In this document: positions 1 to 7,177 of the stretch, one piece after another | Numbering within the stretch: the first letter of the stretch is position 1 | Layout: every line of letters begins with the position of its first letter | Assembly (NCBI GenBank): GCA_021791845.1 | Contig: JAJYVT010000032.1 | Span: 1 to 34,236 of the forward strand | Reading direction: 5' to 3' | DNA length: 34,236 nt | Origin: Actinomycetes bacterium | Lineage (GTDB): Bacteria > Actinomycetota > Acidimicrobiia > Acidimicrobiales > RAAP-2 | Translations under genes and position numbers: made by a program | Notes under the pieces: generated by a model | Database searches by the model: none | Seen by the model: only the letters and a program-made list of their open reading frames with translations | Told to the model about the DNA's origin: nothing

Positions 1-56
1 TGCGAGTACGGTGTGGGTCGTCCCGGCCAAGACCGGCAGGCAACGGAGGGAGCACG

Positions 57-701
57 GTGGGCGAAGCAGCGCCGTTCATGTTCGGGACCGCCGTCACCTG
101 CGAGGACGGAGCGTGCGGGGAGCTCCGGCGCATCGTCGTCGACTCCTACACCTCGACGGTCACCCACCTCGTGGTGGAGCCGGGCGACCGGACGAGCAAG
201 GGCCGGATGGTCCCGGTGGACCTCCTCGCCGCCGCCTCCGCATCGGAGATCCGGCTTCGGTGCACCCTCGCGCACTTCGCGTCGATGGACGACGCGGAGA
301 CCACCGACGTCCGCACTGCGTCGACGGTCGACGTCGAGTCCCAGTGGGCCGAGGTGCGGTCGATGGAGCGGTTCGCCAGTGGCCACGTGGACCTCGGCAT
401 GGGCCTGCGCCCGGAGCGACGGCTGGTCGCCGACGAGAACATCGGGGAGGGCCAGGGCGAGATCTGGCAGGGCCAGCACGTCCATGCCTCCGACGGCCCG
501 ATCGGCCGCGTGCGCGGGGTCGTCGCCGACGCGGACACCCGCCGACTGACCGGCGTGCTCCTCGACGAGGGCCACCTCTGGGGAGAGAAGGAGGTCTCCA
601 TCCCGGCCAGCGCCGTGAAGTACGTCTTCGACGACGGCGTGCACCTGACCCTCACGAAGAAGGACGTGGGCAGCCTTCCCCCTGTCGGCTCGGCCGGATG
701 A
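57..701 (+). CDS. PRC-barrel domain protein
   Basis: A 214-residue soluble protein. Residues ~5-55 (GTAVTCEDGACGELRRIVVD, then THLVVEP) and residues ~155-205 (PIGRVRGVVADADTRRLTGV, then VSIPASAVKYV) each have the shape of a PRC-barrel: a short beta barrel in which a 'G.V..vv.D..t..v.hlvv' core leads to a 'vP...v' strand. PRC-barrels occur in RimM and in photosynthetic reaction-centre H subunits, and in many actinobacterial stress proteins of unknown partner. The GTG start at 57 is chosen because GGAGGG lies six bases upstream; the ATG at 78 would cut into the first strand. There is no signal peptide or membrane segment. The domain call is from pattern recognition, and the biological role is unknown. 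Confidence 0.7.
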   Translation: MGEAAPFMFGTAVTCEDGACGELRRIVVDSYTSTVTHLVVEPGDRTSKGRMVPVDLLAAASASEIRLRCTLAHFASMDDAETTDVRTASTVDVESQWAEVRSMERFASGHVDLGMGLRPERRLVADENIGEGQGEIWQGQHVHASDGPIGRVRGVVADADTRRLTGVLLDEGHLWGEKEVSIPASAVKYVFDDGVHLTLTKKDVGSLPPVGSAG

Positions 702-725
702 CGCGGCCGCCGCTCCGCTGCGAGC

Positions 726-1415
726 ATGTGCCCGATGTCGTGGGAGGAGCTCCGCGCCGCTCTCCGCCGGCTCTCGGCTGAGGAGCCCCGCCCGCTCTCG
801 GGCTTTCCCGACCCGGGCGCGGTGGACCACCGTCTCCCGGCGAGCATCAGCCTCCGGCCGTGGGCGCTCGACGCGGCACGCGAGCTCCACGAGCACTTCG
901 ACGGCGAGGTCAGGCTCACCGTCGGCTTCCTCCCGTACCCGCTCGGCCCGGCGGACGAGACGGCACCCACGCCCGACCCGTCGAGGAGCCCCCTCCTCCG
1001 CCCCGCCGACGTCGAGGTCGTCGCGGCCGAGCCTTTGGTGGTGCGGACGGGGGAGGACCTTCGCGCCGACCTGCACGTCACGAACCACCGGGCGTCGGCG
1101 ATCCACGTCTCGACCGGCGGGTCCGTCTTCGGGCGGGTGCTCGACCCGTCGACGGGTGAGGTCGTCGGCGGCTTCAGCGGTTGGGTCACCGCCGTGGCGC
1201 GTCGCTTCACGATCGAGCCCCGGGCCACCGCCAGGGTGCCCCTGGTCGTGGGCACCGCCTCGTACAAGAAGTCGCTCGGGTACGCCGTGCCTCCCGGTGA
1301 CTGGATGGTGGAGGTGGTGCTCCGCCTCGGGGAAGGGGAGCGCCGGGTGCCCGCCCTGCCTCTTCGGATCGTCGAGCGGGAGCCGAACGGGCCGCCCTCG
1401 ATGCGCCTGCTCTGA
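726..1415 (+). CDS. Conserved hypothetical beta-rich protein
   Basis: A 229-residue protein of no family I can name. The first ~75 residues are helical and acidic. From residue ~95 it reads as alternating beta strands (VEVVAAEPLVVRTGEDLRAD, VTNHRASAIHVSTGG, RFTIEPRATARVPLVVGTAS, PPGDWMVEVVLRL) of the kind found in immunoglobulin-like or BsuPI-like folds. There is no signal peptide or transmembrane segment, so it is probably cytoplasmic. The ATG at 726 has no clear ribosome binding site; a second ATG at 735 (MSWEELRAAL) is equally possible. It starts 24 bp after the PRC-barrel gene and may be cotranscribed with it. Coding is supported by strong third-position GC bias and a coherent amphipathic sequence. 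Confidence 0.6.
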   Translation: MCPMSWEELRAALRRLSAEEPRPLSGFPDPGAVDHRLPASISLRPWALDAARELHEHFDGEVRLTVGFLPYPLGPADETAPTPDPSRSPLLRPADVEVVAAEPLVVRTGEDLRADLHVTNHRASAIHVSTGGSVFGRVLDPSTGEVVGGFSGWVTAVARRFTIEPRATARVPLVVGTASYKKSLGYAVPPGDWMVEVVLRLGEGERRVPALPLRIVEREPNGPPSMRLL

Positions 1416-1428
1416 TCGGAAGACGGGC

Positions 1429-1971
1429 TCAGGCCGGGCGGCGTTGGCGGGGTCGTGCGCCGGACTCGAGGTAGAGGATCCCGACCACCACCCCTGGAAC
1501 GGCCACCAGGGGGAGCGCCGCCGTCCCTGGGCCGCCCGTCACGATGCCCAGCAGCGCGGGCACCACGGAGCCGACGAGCAGGAGGACGCCTCCCGCCTTC
1601 GGCCGGCGGAACCCGAAGGCGGCCAAGACCCCGCACAGGACGAAGACCACGATCGCGCGCAGCGGACCGTGGTGGTTCTCGAACGTGCTCCAGTGTCCGC
1701 CCATGACGGCAGCGACCAAGCTCAGGACGACCACCGCGCCGGTGACCGCGGTCAACGGCACCAGGGCGACGTCGGCGTGCCGCAGCCCGAGCCATCCGAG
1801 GCCCACCATGGGCACCAGCCACGCGGCGGTGAGCCCGACGGCGGCCCAGCCGCCCGGGTCTGTGAAGGTCTCCCCGGCGATGAACATGACGCCGACGAGC
1901 ACGTAGACGGCGGCGACCCCGAGGGCGATCCGGCGGAGCCTCTGGCCCTGACGGGCACTGTCACCGACCAT
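1429..1971 (-). CDS. Small integral membrane protein
   Basis: A 180-residue protein with about six predicted membrane spans (for example ALGVAAVYVLVGVMFIAG, WAAVGLTAAWLVPMVGLGWL, LTAVTGAVVVLSLVAAVMGG, AIVVFVLCGVLAAFGF, VLLLVGSVVPALLGIV, LPLVAVPGVVVGILYL) and a basic C-terminal tail. The open frame extends further upstream, but the residues before the ATG at 1971 are low-complexity and arginine-rich, unlike the rest, so the ATG giving MVGDSARQGQRL is taken as the start. It converges with the upstream plus-strand gene, the two stops being ~14 bp apart. I do not recognise a family; a role as a permease component or membrane sensor would be guesswork. Confidence 0.65.
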   Translation of the reverse strand: MVGDSARQGQRLRRIALGVAAVYVLVGVMFIAGETFTDPGGWAAVGLTAAWLVPMVGLGWLGLRHADVALVPLTAVTGAVVVLSLVAAVMGGHWSTFENHHGPLRAIVVFVLCGVLAAFGFRRPKAGGVLLLVGSVVPALLGIVTGGPGTAALPLVAVPGVVVGILYLESGARPRQRRPA

Positions 1972-2116
1972 CGAACCGGCCTTCCTACGCGAGCACGTCC
2001 CAAGTCTTCCCCGGGACGGCGGCAGGAGCACAGAGTCGAAGGTCACGCCGCCGCCGGCGGCACCCCCCGCCGGCGGGTCGACCGCCGTGCCGACGTGCAC
2101 GGATTGCACGGGGTCG

Positions 2117-3979
2117 TCACGAGAGCTCAGACTGAAGAGCGTCAGCCGGGAGGCGTCGAGCCTGCGCACGAGCAGGGACCGACGAGAGGACAAGGAACGC
2201 CGCCAGGACGCCCAACGTCGCGGCGGCGAGCCAGGGCGCCGGTGGAACGGTGACGCCCGAACCCTGGCTGGCTGCCTCGACGAGGAGCAAGCCCAGCGGG
2301 ATACCCGCCAACACGCCGGGTAGCGAAGGAATGAGAAGGGCCGTCGACAACCCTGCACTCACTTGTCGGGTCGTCGCTCCGAGCGCCCGGGCAACCCCCA
2401 ACGGCTGACGTGAGTCGACCGACGTCGCCCAAGTGATGACCATGGCGTTCACGATCGCAAGGAACACCAGGGCGACGGTGAGGACGAGCAGCACGGCATC
2501 GGTGTTCCGGGTGTTCGGGTTGACGGGGATGGCGAACACCGAGCGCGGGATCGGTGGCGCCTGCGCCTCGTGAGCGTTGATTGCGAGCACGGCGACGATC
2601 GTGGTCATGGTGATCGTGGCGCTCACGAGCGTGAGCACCATGCGGCGGGGCCTGCGGGCGGCCAGCCGCAGTCCGAGCAGCAGCGGGACCGGCAGGCGCG
2701 AGGCGGACTCGACCAGGCGCCGCCTGCGCTTCGGGATGCGGGCCGAGTCGGCAAGCGCCGCCGTGGTGCTCGTCCGGGCGCAGCGAACCGAGGGAATCCA
2801 TGCCGCCAGCCCTGCCACCGCGGCCGCCACCGCCACCACCCAGCCGACATCGGCGGGAGTCACCGGAGCTGCCCCGACGCTCCCGACGAGCCCAGACCCC
2901 GGGTTGGCGATCAGGGGTGCGGTGAGCCATCCGGCTCCCAGACCAACCGCTGCGCCGAGCAACGCCAACGTGAGGTACTCGAAGAGCAGCACGCCGGCAA
3001 CCAGGCGCGGGGTCGCACCGACCGCCTTGAGGAGGCCCACCCTGCGGGTGCGCTCGGCCAGGCGACCTCCCACGATCACCGTCAGACTGGCCACCGCGAG
3101 CAGGTCGAGCAGAGCGCTCCCAATCAGAAGGCCCCGCTGGAAGGGCATCATCTGCCGGCTCTCGATGGTGCGCACGTTCTGCCAGGAGTCGAAGTAGACC
3201 CGGCCGCCATCAGCGTGCGCGTGGATGAAGGCGGAGACGTGTGACGGGCTGGCGAGCTCGAGGTTCAGCATGGAGCTCACCGGCGCAGCTGGCGTCGCCA
3301 GGCTCCGGGCGGTGGCCTCCGTCGTCCAGATGAGGCCGACCGCCTGGCTCCAGATGGCGGGCAGAGCGTCGAAGGCCACGCCTGTCACGGTGAAGGGGTA
3401 CGGGGGAACGGCTGCAGTGACTGCCATCCCCACCACCGGGAACGACCGGCCGTCGAGCATCACGTGGTCGCCGACTTTGATGTCGAGCTCCTGGGCGAAG
3501 CTTCGTTCGACCACGACGCTGCCTGGGCGGACCCAGGTTCCCTGCGTGACGTAGGGCTGATCGACCGCACTTGGTCGCATGGCGCGACCCTCGTCGACCG
3601 CCAACACCTTCGATCCCTTCACCTGCATCGTCGGAAAGCTCACCGGGAAGGGTCCGCTGTGGGCGACGACGCCCCGGGCGTGCACGAGCCCCTCGAGTGC
3701 TGCGTCCCGTTTCGTTCCAGCGCCGGAGCCGGCGTTCGCGCTCGAGTGGGTCGGGCCGGAGACGGGGCGGTGGGTTGTCGGCATCGCCACGACGTCCGGC
3801 CCCTTGGTGAGTGCCCGGGTCGTCTGGAACGGGTGATCGGTGACGCCGTGCAGCGCGAGCCCCAACATGAGCGTGGTGGTGGCAGCGGCGATCGCCACGA
3901 CCGTCACGACCGCTTCGACCGGCCGCCGGCGAAGGCTCGCCGCCACCAGGCGCACCACCAACAACGTGCGACCGGACAC
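2117..3979 (-). CDS. FtsX-type ABC transporter permease
   Basis: A 620-residue permease of the MacB/FtsX class. It has an N-terminal membrane span (~20-42), a large extracytoplasmic MacB-like region (~45-270), then three closely spaced spans forming the first FtsX domain (LLDLLAVASLTVIVGGRLAE, with the cytoplasmic coupling loop VGLLKAVGATPRLV), a central span near ~455, and a second FtsX domain (VNAMVITWATSVDSRQPLGV, then ARALGATTRQV). Both 'GLLkAvGAt' and 'GvARALGAt' loops are characteristic of the sites where the ATPase docks. The GTG start at 3979 follows GGAGG and lies one base after the ATPase stop, indicating translational coupling. Such exporters remove peptides, antibiotics or lipids; the substrate is not evident. 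It is the last gene of the PadR-ATPase-permease operon. Confidence 0.88.
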   Translation of the reverse strand: MSGRTLLVVRLVAASLRRRPVEAVVTVVAIAAATTTLMLGLALHGVTDHPFQTTRALTKGPDVVAMPTTHRPVSGPTHSSANAGSGAGTKRDAALEGLVHARGVVAHSGPFPVSFPTMQVKGSKVLAVDEGRAMRPSAVDQPYVTQGTWVRPGSVVVERSFAQELDIKVGDHVMLDGRSFPVVGMAVTAAVPPYPFTVTGVAFDALPAIWSQAVGLIWTTEATARSLATPAAPVSSMLNLELASPSHVSAFIHAHADGGRVYFDSWQNVRTIESRQMMPFQRGLLIGSALLDLLAVASLTVIVGGRLAERTRRVGLLKAVGATPRLVAGVLLFEYLTLALLGAAVGLGAGWLTAPLIANPGSGLVGSVGAAPVTPADVGWVVAVAAAVAGLAAWIPSVRCARTSTTAALADSARIPKRRRRLVESASRLPVPLLLGLRLAARRPRRMVLTLVSATITMTTIVAVLAINAHEAQAPPIPRSVFAIPVNPNTRNTDAVLLVLTVALVFLAIVNAMVITWATSVDSRQPLGVARALGATTRQVSAGLSTALLIPSLPGVLAGIPLGLLLVEAASQGSGVTVPPAPWLAAATLGVLAAFLVLSSVPARAQARRLPADALQSELS

Positions 3980-3980
3980 G

Positions 3981-4730
3981 TCAGGCCTCCACTCCGAACA
4001 GCGTCCCGAGTTGTCCGCTCGAGCCTCCGGTCAGGCGGGTCTCGTCGACCAGGGCGCCGTCGCGCATCGAGATGAGCCGCTCGGCGGTTGCTGCGATCCG
4101 CTCGTCGTGGGTGACGACAACGAGCGTGAGCCCCGCTTCGTGGAGGTCTTCGAAGAGCCGCAGGACCTCCAACGTGGCGGCGCTGTCGAGGTTTCCGGTG
4201 GGCTCGTCGGCCAAGACGAGCTGCGGCTCGTTGACGAGCGCCCGGGCGATGGCGACACGCTGACGCTGTCCCCCTGAGAGTGCCGGGGGGAGGTGCTCCG
4301 CCCGACCGGCGAGGCCAACGCGAGCCAGCAGTTGCGTGGCTCGCCGCCGGGCCTCTCGCGGTGAGCGTCCGGCCAGGAGAGCGGGCAACTCCACGTTCTC
4401 TTGGGCGGTCAGCTCGTCCATGAGGTGGAAGGCCTGGAAGACGAAGCCCACGTCGTTGCGCCGAAGCTGCGCGAGGTCACGCTCAGGGAGACCGTCGATG
4501 CGACGGTCCGCGAGCCAAAGCTCACCGGCCGTCGGTCGGTCGAGCCCACCGAGCAGATGCAGGAGCGTCGACTTCCCGCACCCGCTTGGCCCCACGATGG
4601 CCAACGCCTCGCCTTGGGCGACCGCGAGGTCCACATCGTCGACCGCACGCACCAGCCCCTCGCCGGTGCCGTAGTCCTTCCGCAGCCCTCGAGCACGCAC
4701 GAGCGGAAGGTGACAGCCACTGTCGTTCAC
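3981..4730 (-). CDS. ABC transporter ATP-binding protein (MacB/LolD-like)
   Basis: The ATPase subunit paired with the downstream FtsX permease. All nucleotide-binding motifs are present: Walker A GPSGCGKST, Q-loop VFQAFHLMDELTAQENV, signature LSGGQRQRVAIARAL, Walker B LVLADEPTGNLD and the H-loop VVTHDER. The Q-loop 'F.LmdelTa.eNve' and 'DEPTGNLDS' are typical of the LolD/MacB branch that drives extrusion rather than import. I place the start at GTG 4730: GGAGG lies six bases upstream, and the GTGA overlaps the PadR stop by four bases. An upstream in-frame GTG at 4751 would add seven residues and lacks such a site. The protein is then 249 residues, a normal length. Confidence 0.9.
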   Translation of the reverse strand: MNDSGCHLPLVRARGLRKDYGTGEGLVRAVDDVDLAVAQGEALAIVGPSGCGKSTLLHLLGGLDRPTAGELWLADRRIDGLPERDLAQLRRNDVGFVFQAFHLMDELTAQENVELPALLAGRSPREARRRATQLLARVGLAGRAEHLPPALSGGQRQRVAIARALVNEPQLVLADEPTGNLDSAATLEVLRLFEDLHEAGLTLVVVTHDERIAATAERLISMRDGALVDETRLTGGSSGQLGTLFGVEA

Positions 4731-5236
4731 GGGTTCCTCCGTTCGGTCCACGCGCGCTCGCAGGCCTCCAACCAGCGCAGGTCCGCCTGCAGGCGCAGCA
4801 CGATGCCCTCGAGGAGCAGCCCCGCCTGCGAGCCCTCGGGCTCAGCCATCGCTGCCCGGCCGGCTTCGCGCAGGCGCCGGAGGAGCTCGTGACGTTGGGC
4901 GTCGACGATCCCCACCGGGTCGGCGAGCCGGGCCTGGGCTGCGGCGACGAGCTTCAGGTGGAACTCGGCGATGTCCGGCTTGGGCCAGCTCACCTCGGTG
5001 AGCCACGCAGCGACCCGCTCCGAGCCTTCCGGCGTGAGCCCGTAGACCTTTCGATCCGACCCGTCCCGATCACGGGCGATGAGCCCGGTCTTCTCCAATC
5101 GGGCGAGGTTGACGTAGATCTGGCCGTCGTTCATCGCCTCGCCGAGGGGGCCGAGCGCGGCGTTGAGCCTCGCGCGCAGCCGGGAACCCGTCGAGGGCTC
5201 CTTCGCCAACATGGCCAGCACCACCTCCTGGCGCAC
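4727..5236 (-). CDS. PadR-family transcriptional regulator
   Basis: A 169-residue winged-helix repressor. The N-terminal PadR domain is clear (EVVLAMLAKEPSTGSRLRAR, then NDGQIYVNLARLEKTGLIAR and the wing DRKVYGLTPEGSERV), and it is followed by the Vir-type helical C-terminal domain used for dimerisation (~95-165). The GTG at 5236 is preceded by AGGAGG. The gene heads the operon with the ABC ATPase and permease, overlapping the ATPase start by four bases. PadR proteins in this arrangement commonly repress their own operon and release it on binding a toxic ligand. The palindrome just upstream (5246-5274) fits such autoregulation; the ligand is unknown. Confidence 0.87.
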   Translation of the reverse strand: MRQEVVLAMLAKEPSTGSRLRARLNAALGPLGEAMNDGQIYVNLARLEKTGLIARDRDGSDRKVYGLTPEGSERVAAWLTEVSWPKPDIAEFHLKLVAAAQARLADPVGIVDAQRHELLRRLREAGRAAMAEPEGSQAGLLLEGIVLRLQADLRWLEACERAWTERRNP

Positions 5237-5245
5237 GGGACCTCC

Positions 5246-5274
5246 TAACGGTTATGGACTACCATAACGGTTAT
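5246..5274 (-). promoter_or_regulatory. Probable PadR operator/promoter
   Basis: Directly upstream of the PadR gene is an AT-rich island with nested symmetry. A direct repeat TAACGGTTAT occurs at 5246-5255 and 5265-5274 (19-bp period). ATAACGGTTAT at 5264-5274 is a palindrome around a central base, and GTTATGG/CCATAAC (5251-5257 and 5262-5268) forms a 7-bp inverted repeat with a 4-bp spacer. The position, between the likely promoter and the AGGAGG site, suits a repressor operator. That the bound protein is the adjacent PadR is inference. Confidence 0.6.
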
Positions 5275-5430
5275 CTCGTGGGAGGTCAACCGTCGGTCGG
5301 GAGCACCCTCATCGTGGCGACGACGTCGCGTGGCGCGCGTCCAGGATCGTTCCGTCCCGGGGCGCGGGTCGAGGGGCGTGCCACGCGAGTGCTGACCATC
5401 CCGGTTCCCCTGCCCGCGGCCGTCGGCAGG

Positions 5431-5457
5431 GAGCGCGACGAGCGCGACGGGCGCGAC
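5431..5457. repeat. 9-bp tandem repeat, three copies
   Basis: Three copies of (G)AGCGCGAC-type units (GAGCGCGAC, GAGCGCGAC, GGGCGCGAC) lie in the 282-bp non-coding stretch between the PadR operator and the tRNA-Phe gene. I see no gene in that stretch. Confidence 0.6.
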
Positions 5458-5556
5458 GCTTTCGGCCCGAGATCGATTTGGGCACGTGGTGGGCACGACT
5501 TGCCGAACGGCCGGAGAGACGGTCGAGCCACGAGATGCTGACCCGCTGACACTCGG

Positions 5557-5629
5557 TGGTCGGGACCGGCGTCGATCCGGTGACCTCGCGCTTTTCAGGC
5601 GCGCGCTCTGCCAACTGAGCTACCCGACC
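5557..5629 (-). tRNA. tRNA-Phe (GAA)
   Basis: A 73-nt cloverleaf. The acceptor stem is GGTCGGG/CCCGACC with discriminator A. TA at positions 8-9 leads to the D-arm GCTC...GAGC. The anticodon loop CTGAAAA reads GAA (Phe). The T-arm carries GGATCGACGCC in a GGnTCGA context. CCA is not encoded. It lies 54 bp from the tRNA-Asp gene on the same strand, and the two may be cotranscribed. Confidence 0.93.
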
Positions 5630-5683
5630 GCGGGCGCCAGGCTAGCCCCGAGGGCCGTGCCCCCGGAGAGCCTGGCAGCAGCG

Positions 5684-5758
5684 CGGACCTGACGGGATTT
5701 GAACCCGCGACCTCCGGCTTGACAGGCCGGCGTGCACTCCTAGCTGCACCACAGGTCC
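5684..5758 (-). tRNA. tRNA-Asp (GTC)
   Basis: A 75-nt cloverleaf. The acceptor stem is GGACCTG/CAGGTCC with discriminator G, as expected for Asp identity. The anticodon stem GCCGG/CCGGA-type encloses the loop CTGTCAA with anticodon GTC, and the T-loop is GGGTTCAAATC. CCA is not encoded. Confidence 0.93.
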
Positions 5759-5923
5759 TCGATGGGCTGCGCATCCCTGCCGGGTGCCGGGGCGAGCCGG
5801 GAGGGAAGGCGAACCGCCACTATACGCCACGAGGGCCCCCGCCCGGTCGGGCGGGCCCGGCTGCGCTCAGCCGGCGTGGCGCCGACAGCGCAGGTGGGTC
5901 ACCGGTGGGACCCGTCGCCCGGA

Positions 5924-5929
5924 TAGCGT
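5924..5929 (+). promoter_or_regulatory. -10 box for a leaderless transcript
   Basis: TAGCGT is followed by six bases and then the GTG start of the Rid-family gene at 5936. Transcription from this box would begin at or within a base of the start codon. No good -35 hexamer is visible. Confidence 0.45.
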
Positions 5930-5935
5930 CAGGGC

Positions 5936-6319
5936 GTGACGGACGAACGGCGCGCAGGGAGCGGCTCACCGTTCGAGGAGCAGTACGGCTTCTGCCGCGC
6001 CCTGCGGACCGGCGACCGCGTGTTCGTGGCCGGCACGGCGCCGATCCGCCCCGACGGCGCCGTGGACCCCGACCCGGCGGCGCAGATGCGCCGCTGCCTC
6101 GAGATCGTCGAGGGCGCCCTCACCGAGGTGGGCGCGTCGATGGACCACGTCGTGCGCACCAGGATGTTCCTCGTCGACCCCGACGACGCGGCCGCCGTCG
6201 GGTCCGTCCACGGCGAGATCTTCGCCTCCCGGCCGCCGGTGGCGACCATGGTGGTGGTGGGGGCGCTCCTCGATCCCCGCTGGCGGGTCGAGGTGGAGGT
6301 GGACGCCCTCGTCCCGTGA
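5936..6319 (+). CDS. Rid (RidA/YjgF) family protein
   Basis: A 127-residue protein of the Rid fold, a trimer with the chorismate-mutase-like architecture. Family signatures are the GDRVFVAGTAPI segment (~26-37), AAQMRRCLEIVEGALTEVGA (~49-68), the DHVVRTRMFLVD strand and the C-terminal RVEVEVDALV. Canonical RidA deaminates 2-aminoacrylate-type imines and uses an Arg in the 'RttV.V..LP' segment. Here that segment reads RPPVATMVVVGALLDP and the Arg is not at the usual place, as in the Rid4-7 subgroups, so imine deaminase activity is not assured. The GTG at 5936 sits seven bases after a TAGCGT -10 box, which suggests a leaderless mRNA. Confidence 0.85.
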   Translation: MTDERRAGSGSPFEEQYGFCRALRTGDRVFVAGTAPIRPDGAVDPDPAAQMRRCLEIVEGALTEVGASMDHVVRTRMFLVDPDDAAAVGSVHGEIFASRPPVATMVVVGALLDPRWRVEVEVDALVP

Positions 6320-6376
6320 CGGAGCCGGGGCGTCCGGCCATCAGAGCAGCGTCGGCCGGCACGAGGAAGGGACACG

Positions 6377-7153
6377 GTGGCCTATTTCACGCGGATCGGT
6401 GACACGGCGTTCCGGCCGAGCTGGCACGTGAGCGGTGCGTGGGACGTCGCCGACCAGCACATCGCACCGGCGATGGGGTTGCTCGCCCACGTGGTCGAGC
6501 TCGACCGCGACGCCCGCCGGAGCGACGGGTTGGTGCTGGCGCGCCTCTCCTACGACATCTTCGGCACCATGTCCGTCGACGTCGTCGAGACCGCCGTCCG
6601 CGTGGTGCGCCCCGGCCGCACCATCGAGCTGGTGGAGGCGACGCTCTTCCACGGCGGCCGCAGCTCGCTCTCGCTTCGGGCATGGCTGATGCAGCGTGCC
6701 GCCACGGCCGACCTTGCCGGGTCCCCGCTCCCCTCCATCGCCCCGCCGGGCGAGATGGAGCCCTGGGACCCCTCGGCGGTGTGGCCGGGCGGCTTCCTCT
6801 CGTCGCTGGAGGTCCGGCGGGCGCAGGTCGAGCCGGGCCGCGCCTCCTACTGGATCCGTCCGAGGCAGCCCCTCGTCGAGGGCGAGCCGGTGAGCGCCAC
6901 GGCGCGGGCTGCCGGACTTCTCGATCTTGCCAACGGCATGACGACCCGTGCCGACCCGGAGGTGGTGGCCTTTCCCAACGTGGACCTGACGGCCCACTTC
7001 CTGGCGGAGCCGCCGGACGGCTGGCTCGGCTTCGACACCTCGGTGTCCTTCGGCTCCGACGGGGTCGGGATCACCGCCAGCACCCTCCACGGGCCCTCGG
7101 GGGCGATCGGGACGGTCTCGCAGATCCTCACGCTGCGCCCGAAGGACCGGTGA
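6377..7153 (+). CDS. Acyl-CoA thioesterase-like (double hotdog) protein
   Basis: A 258-residue cytoplasmic protein resembling the thioesterase-like superfamily (TesB/4HBT_3 type). The first hotdog (residues ~10-115) carries HIAPAMGLLAHVVELD and the segment LVLARLSYDIFGTMSVDVVE, then VVRPGRTIELVEATLFHGGR, typical of the 'r..hydflrP...g.v.l.v.vlR.Gr.' core. The second half ends with the expected catalytic-loop-like segment ANGMTTRADPEVVAFPNVDL followed by WLGFDTSVSFGSDGVGITAS. It probably hydrolyses or binds acyl-CoA thioesters; the chain length is unknown. The GTG at 6377 follows GGAAGGG. It is 57 bp downstream of the Rid gene and converges on the beta-propeller gene. Confidence 0.8.
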   Translation: MAYFTRIGDTAFRPSWHVSGAWDVADQHIAPAMGLLAHVVELDRDARRSDGLVLARLSYDIFGTMSVDVVETAVRVVRPGRTIELVEATLFHGGRSSLSLRAWLMQRAATADLAGSPLPSIAPPGEMEPWDPSAVWPGGFLSSLEVRRAQVEPGRASYWIRPRQPLVEGEPVSATARAAGLLDLANGMTTRADPEVVAFPNVDLTAHFLAEPPDGWLGFDTSVSFGSDGVGITASTLHGPSGAIGTVSQILTLRPKDR

Positions 7154-7177
7154 CCGCGCCGCCGGGCAGGTCGAGCC

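Noticed and set aside
146-1822. Long minus-strand open frame (558 codons)
   Set aside because: Its translation is arginine/proline-rich low complexity and it lies antisense to two better supported genes; a high-GC shadow.
1156-2253. Plus-strand open frame across the membrane protein and permease end
   Set aside because: Translation is charged low complexity and it is antisense to a multi-span membrane protein.
5275-5556. Small open frames between the PadR operator and tRNA-Phe
   Set aside because: All are low-complexity shadows without ribosome sites or family features.
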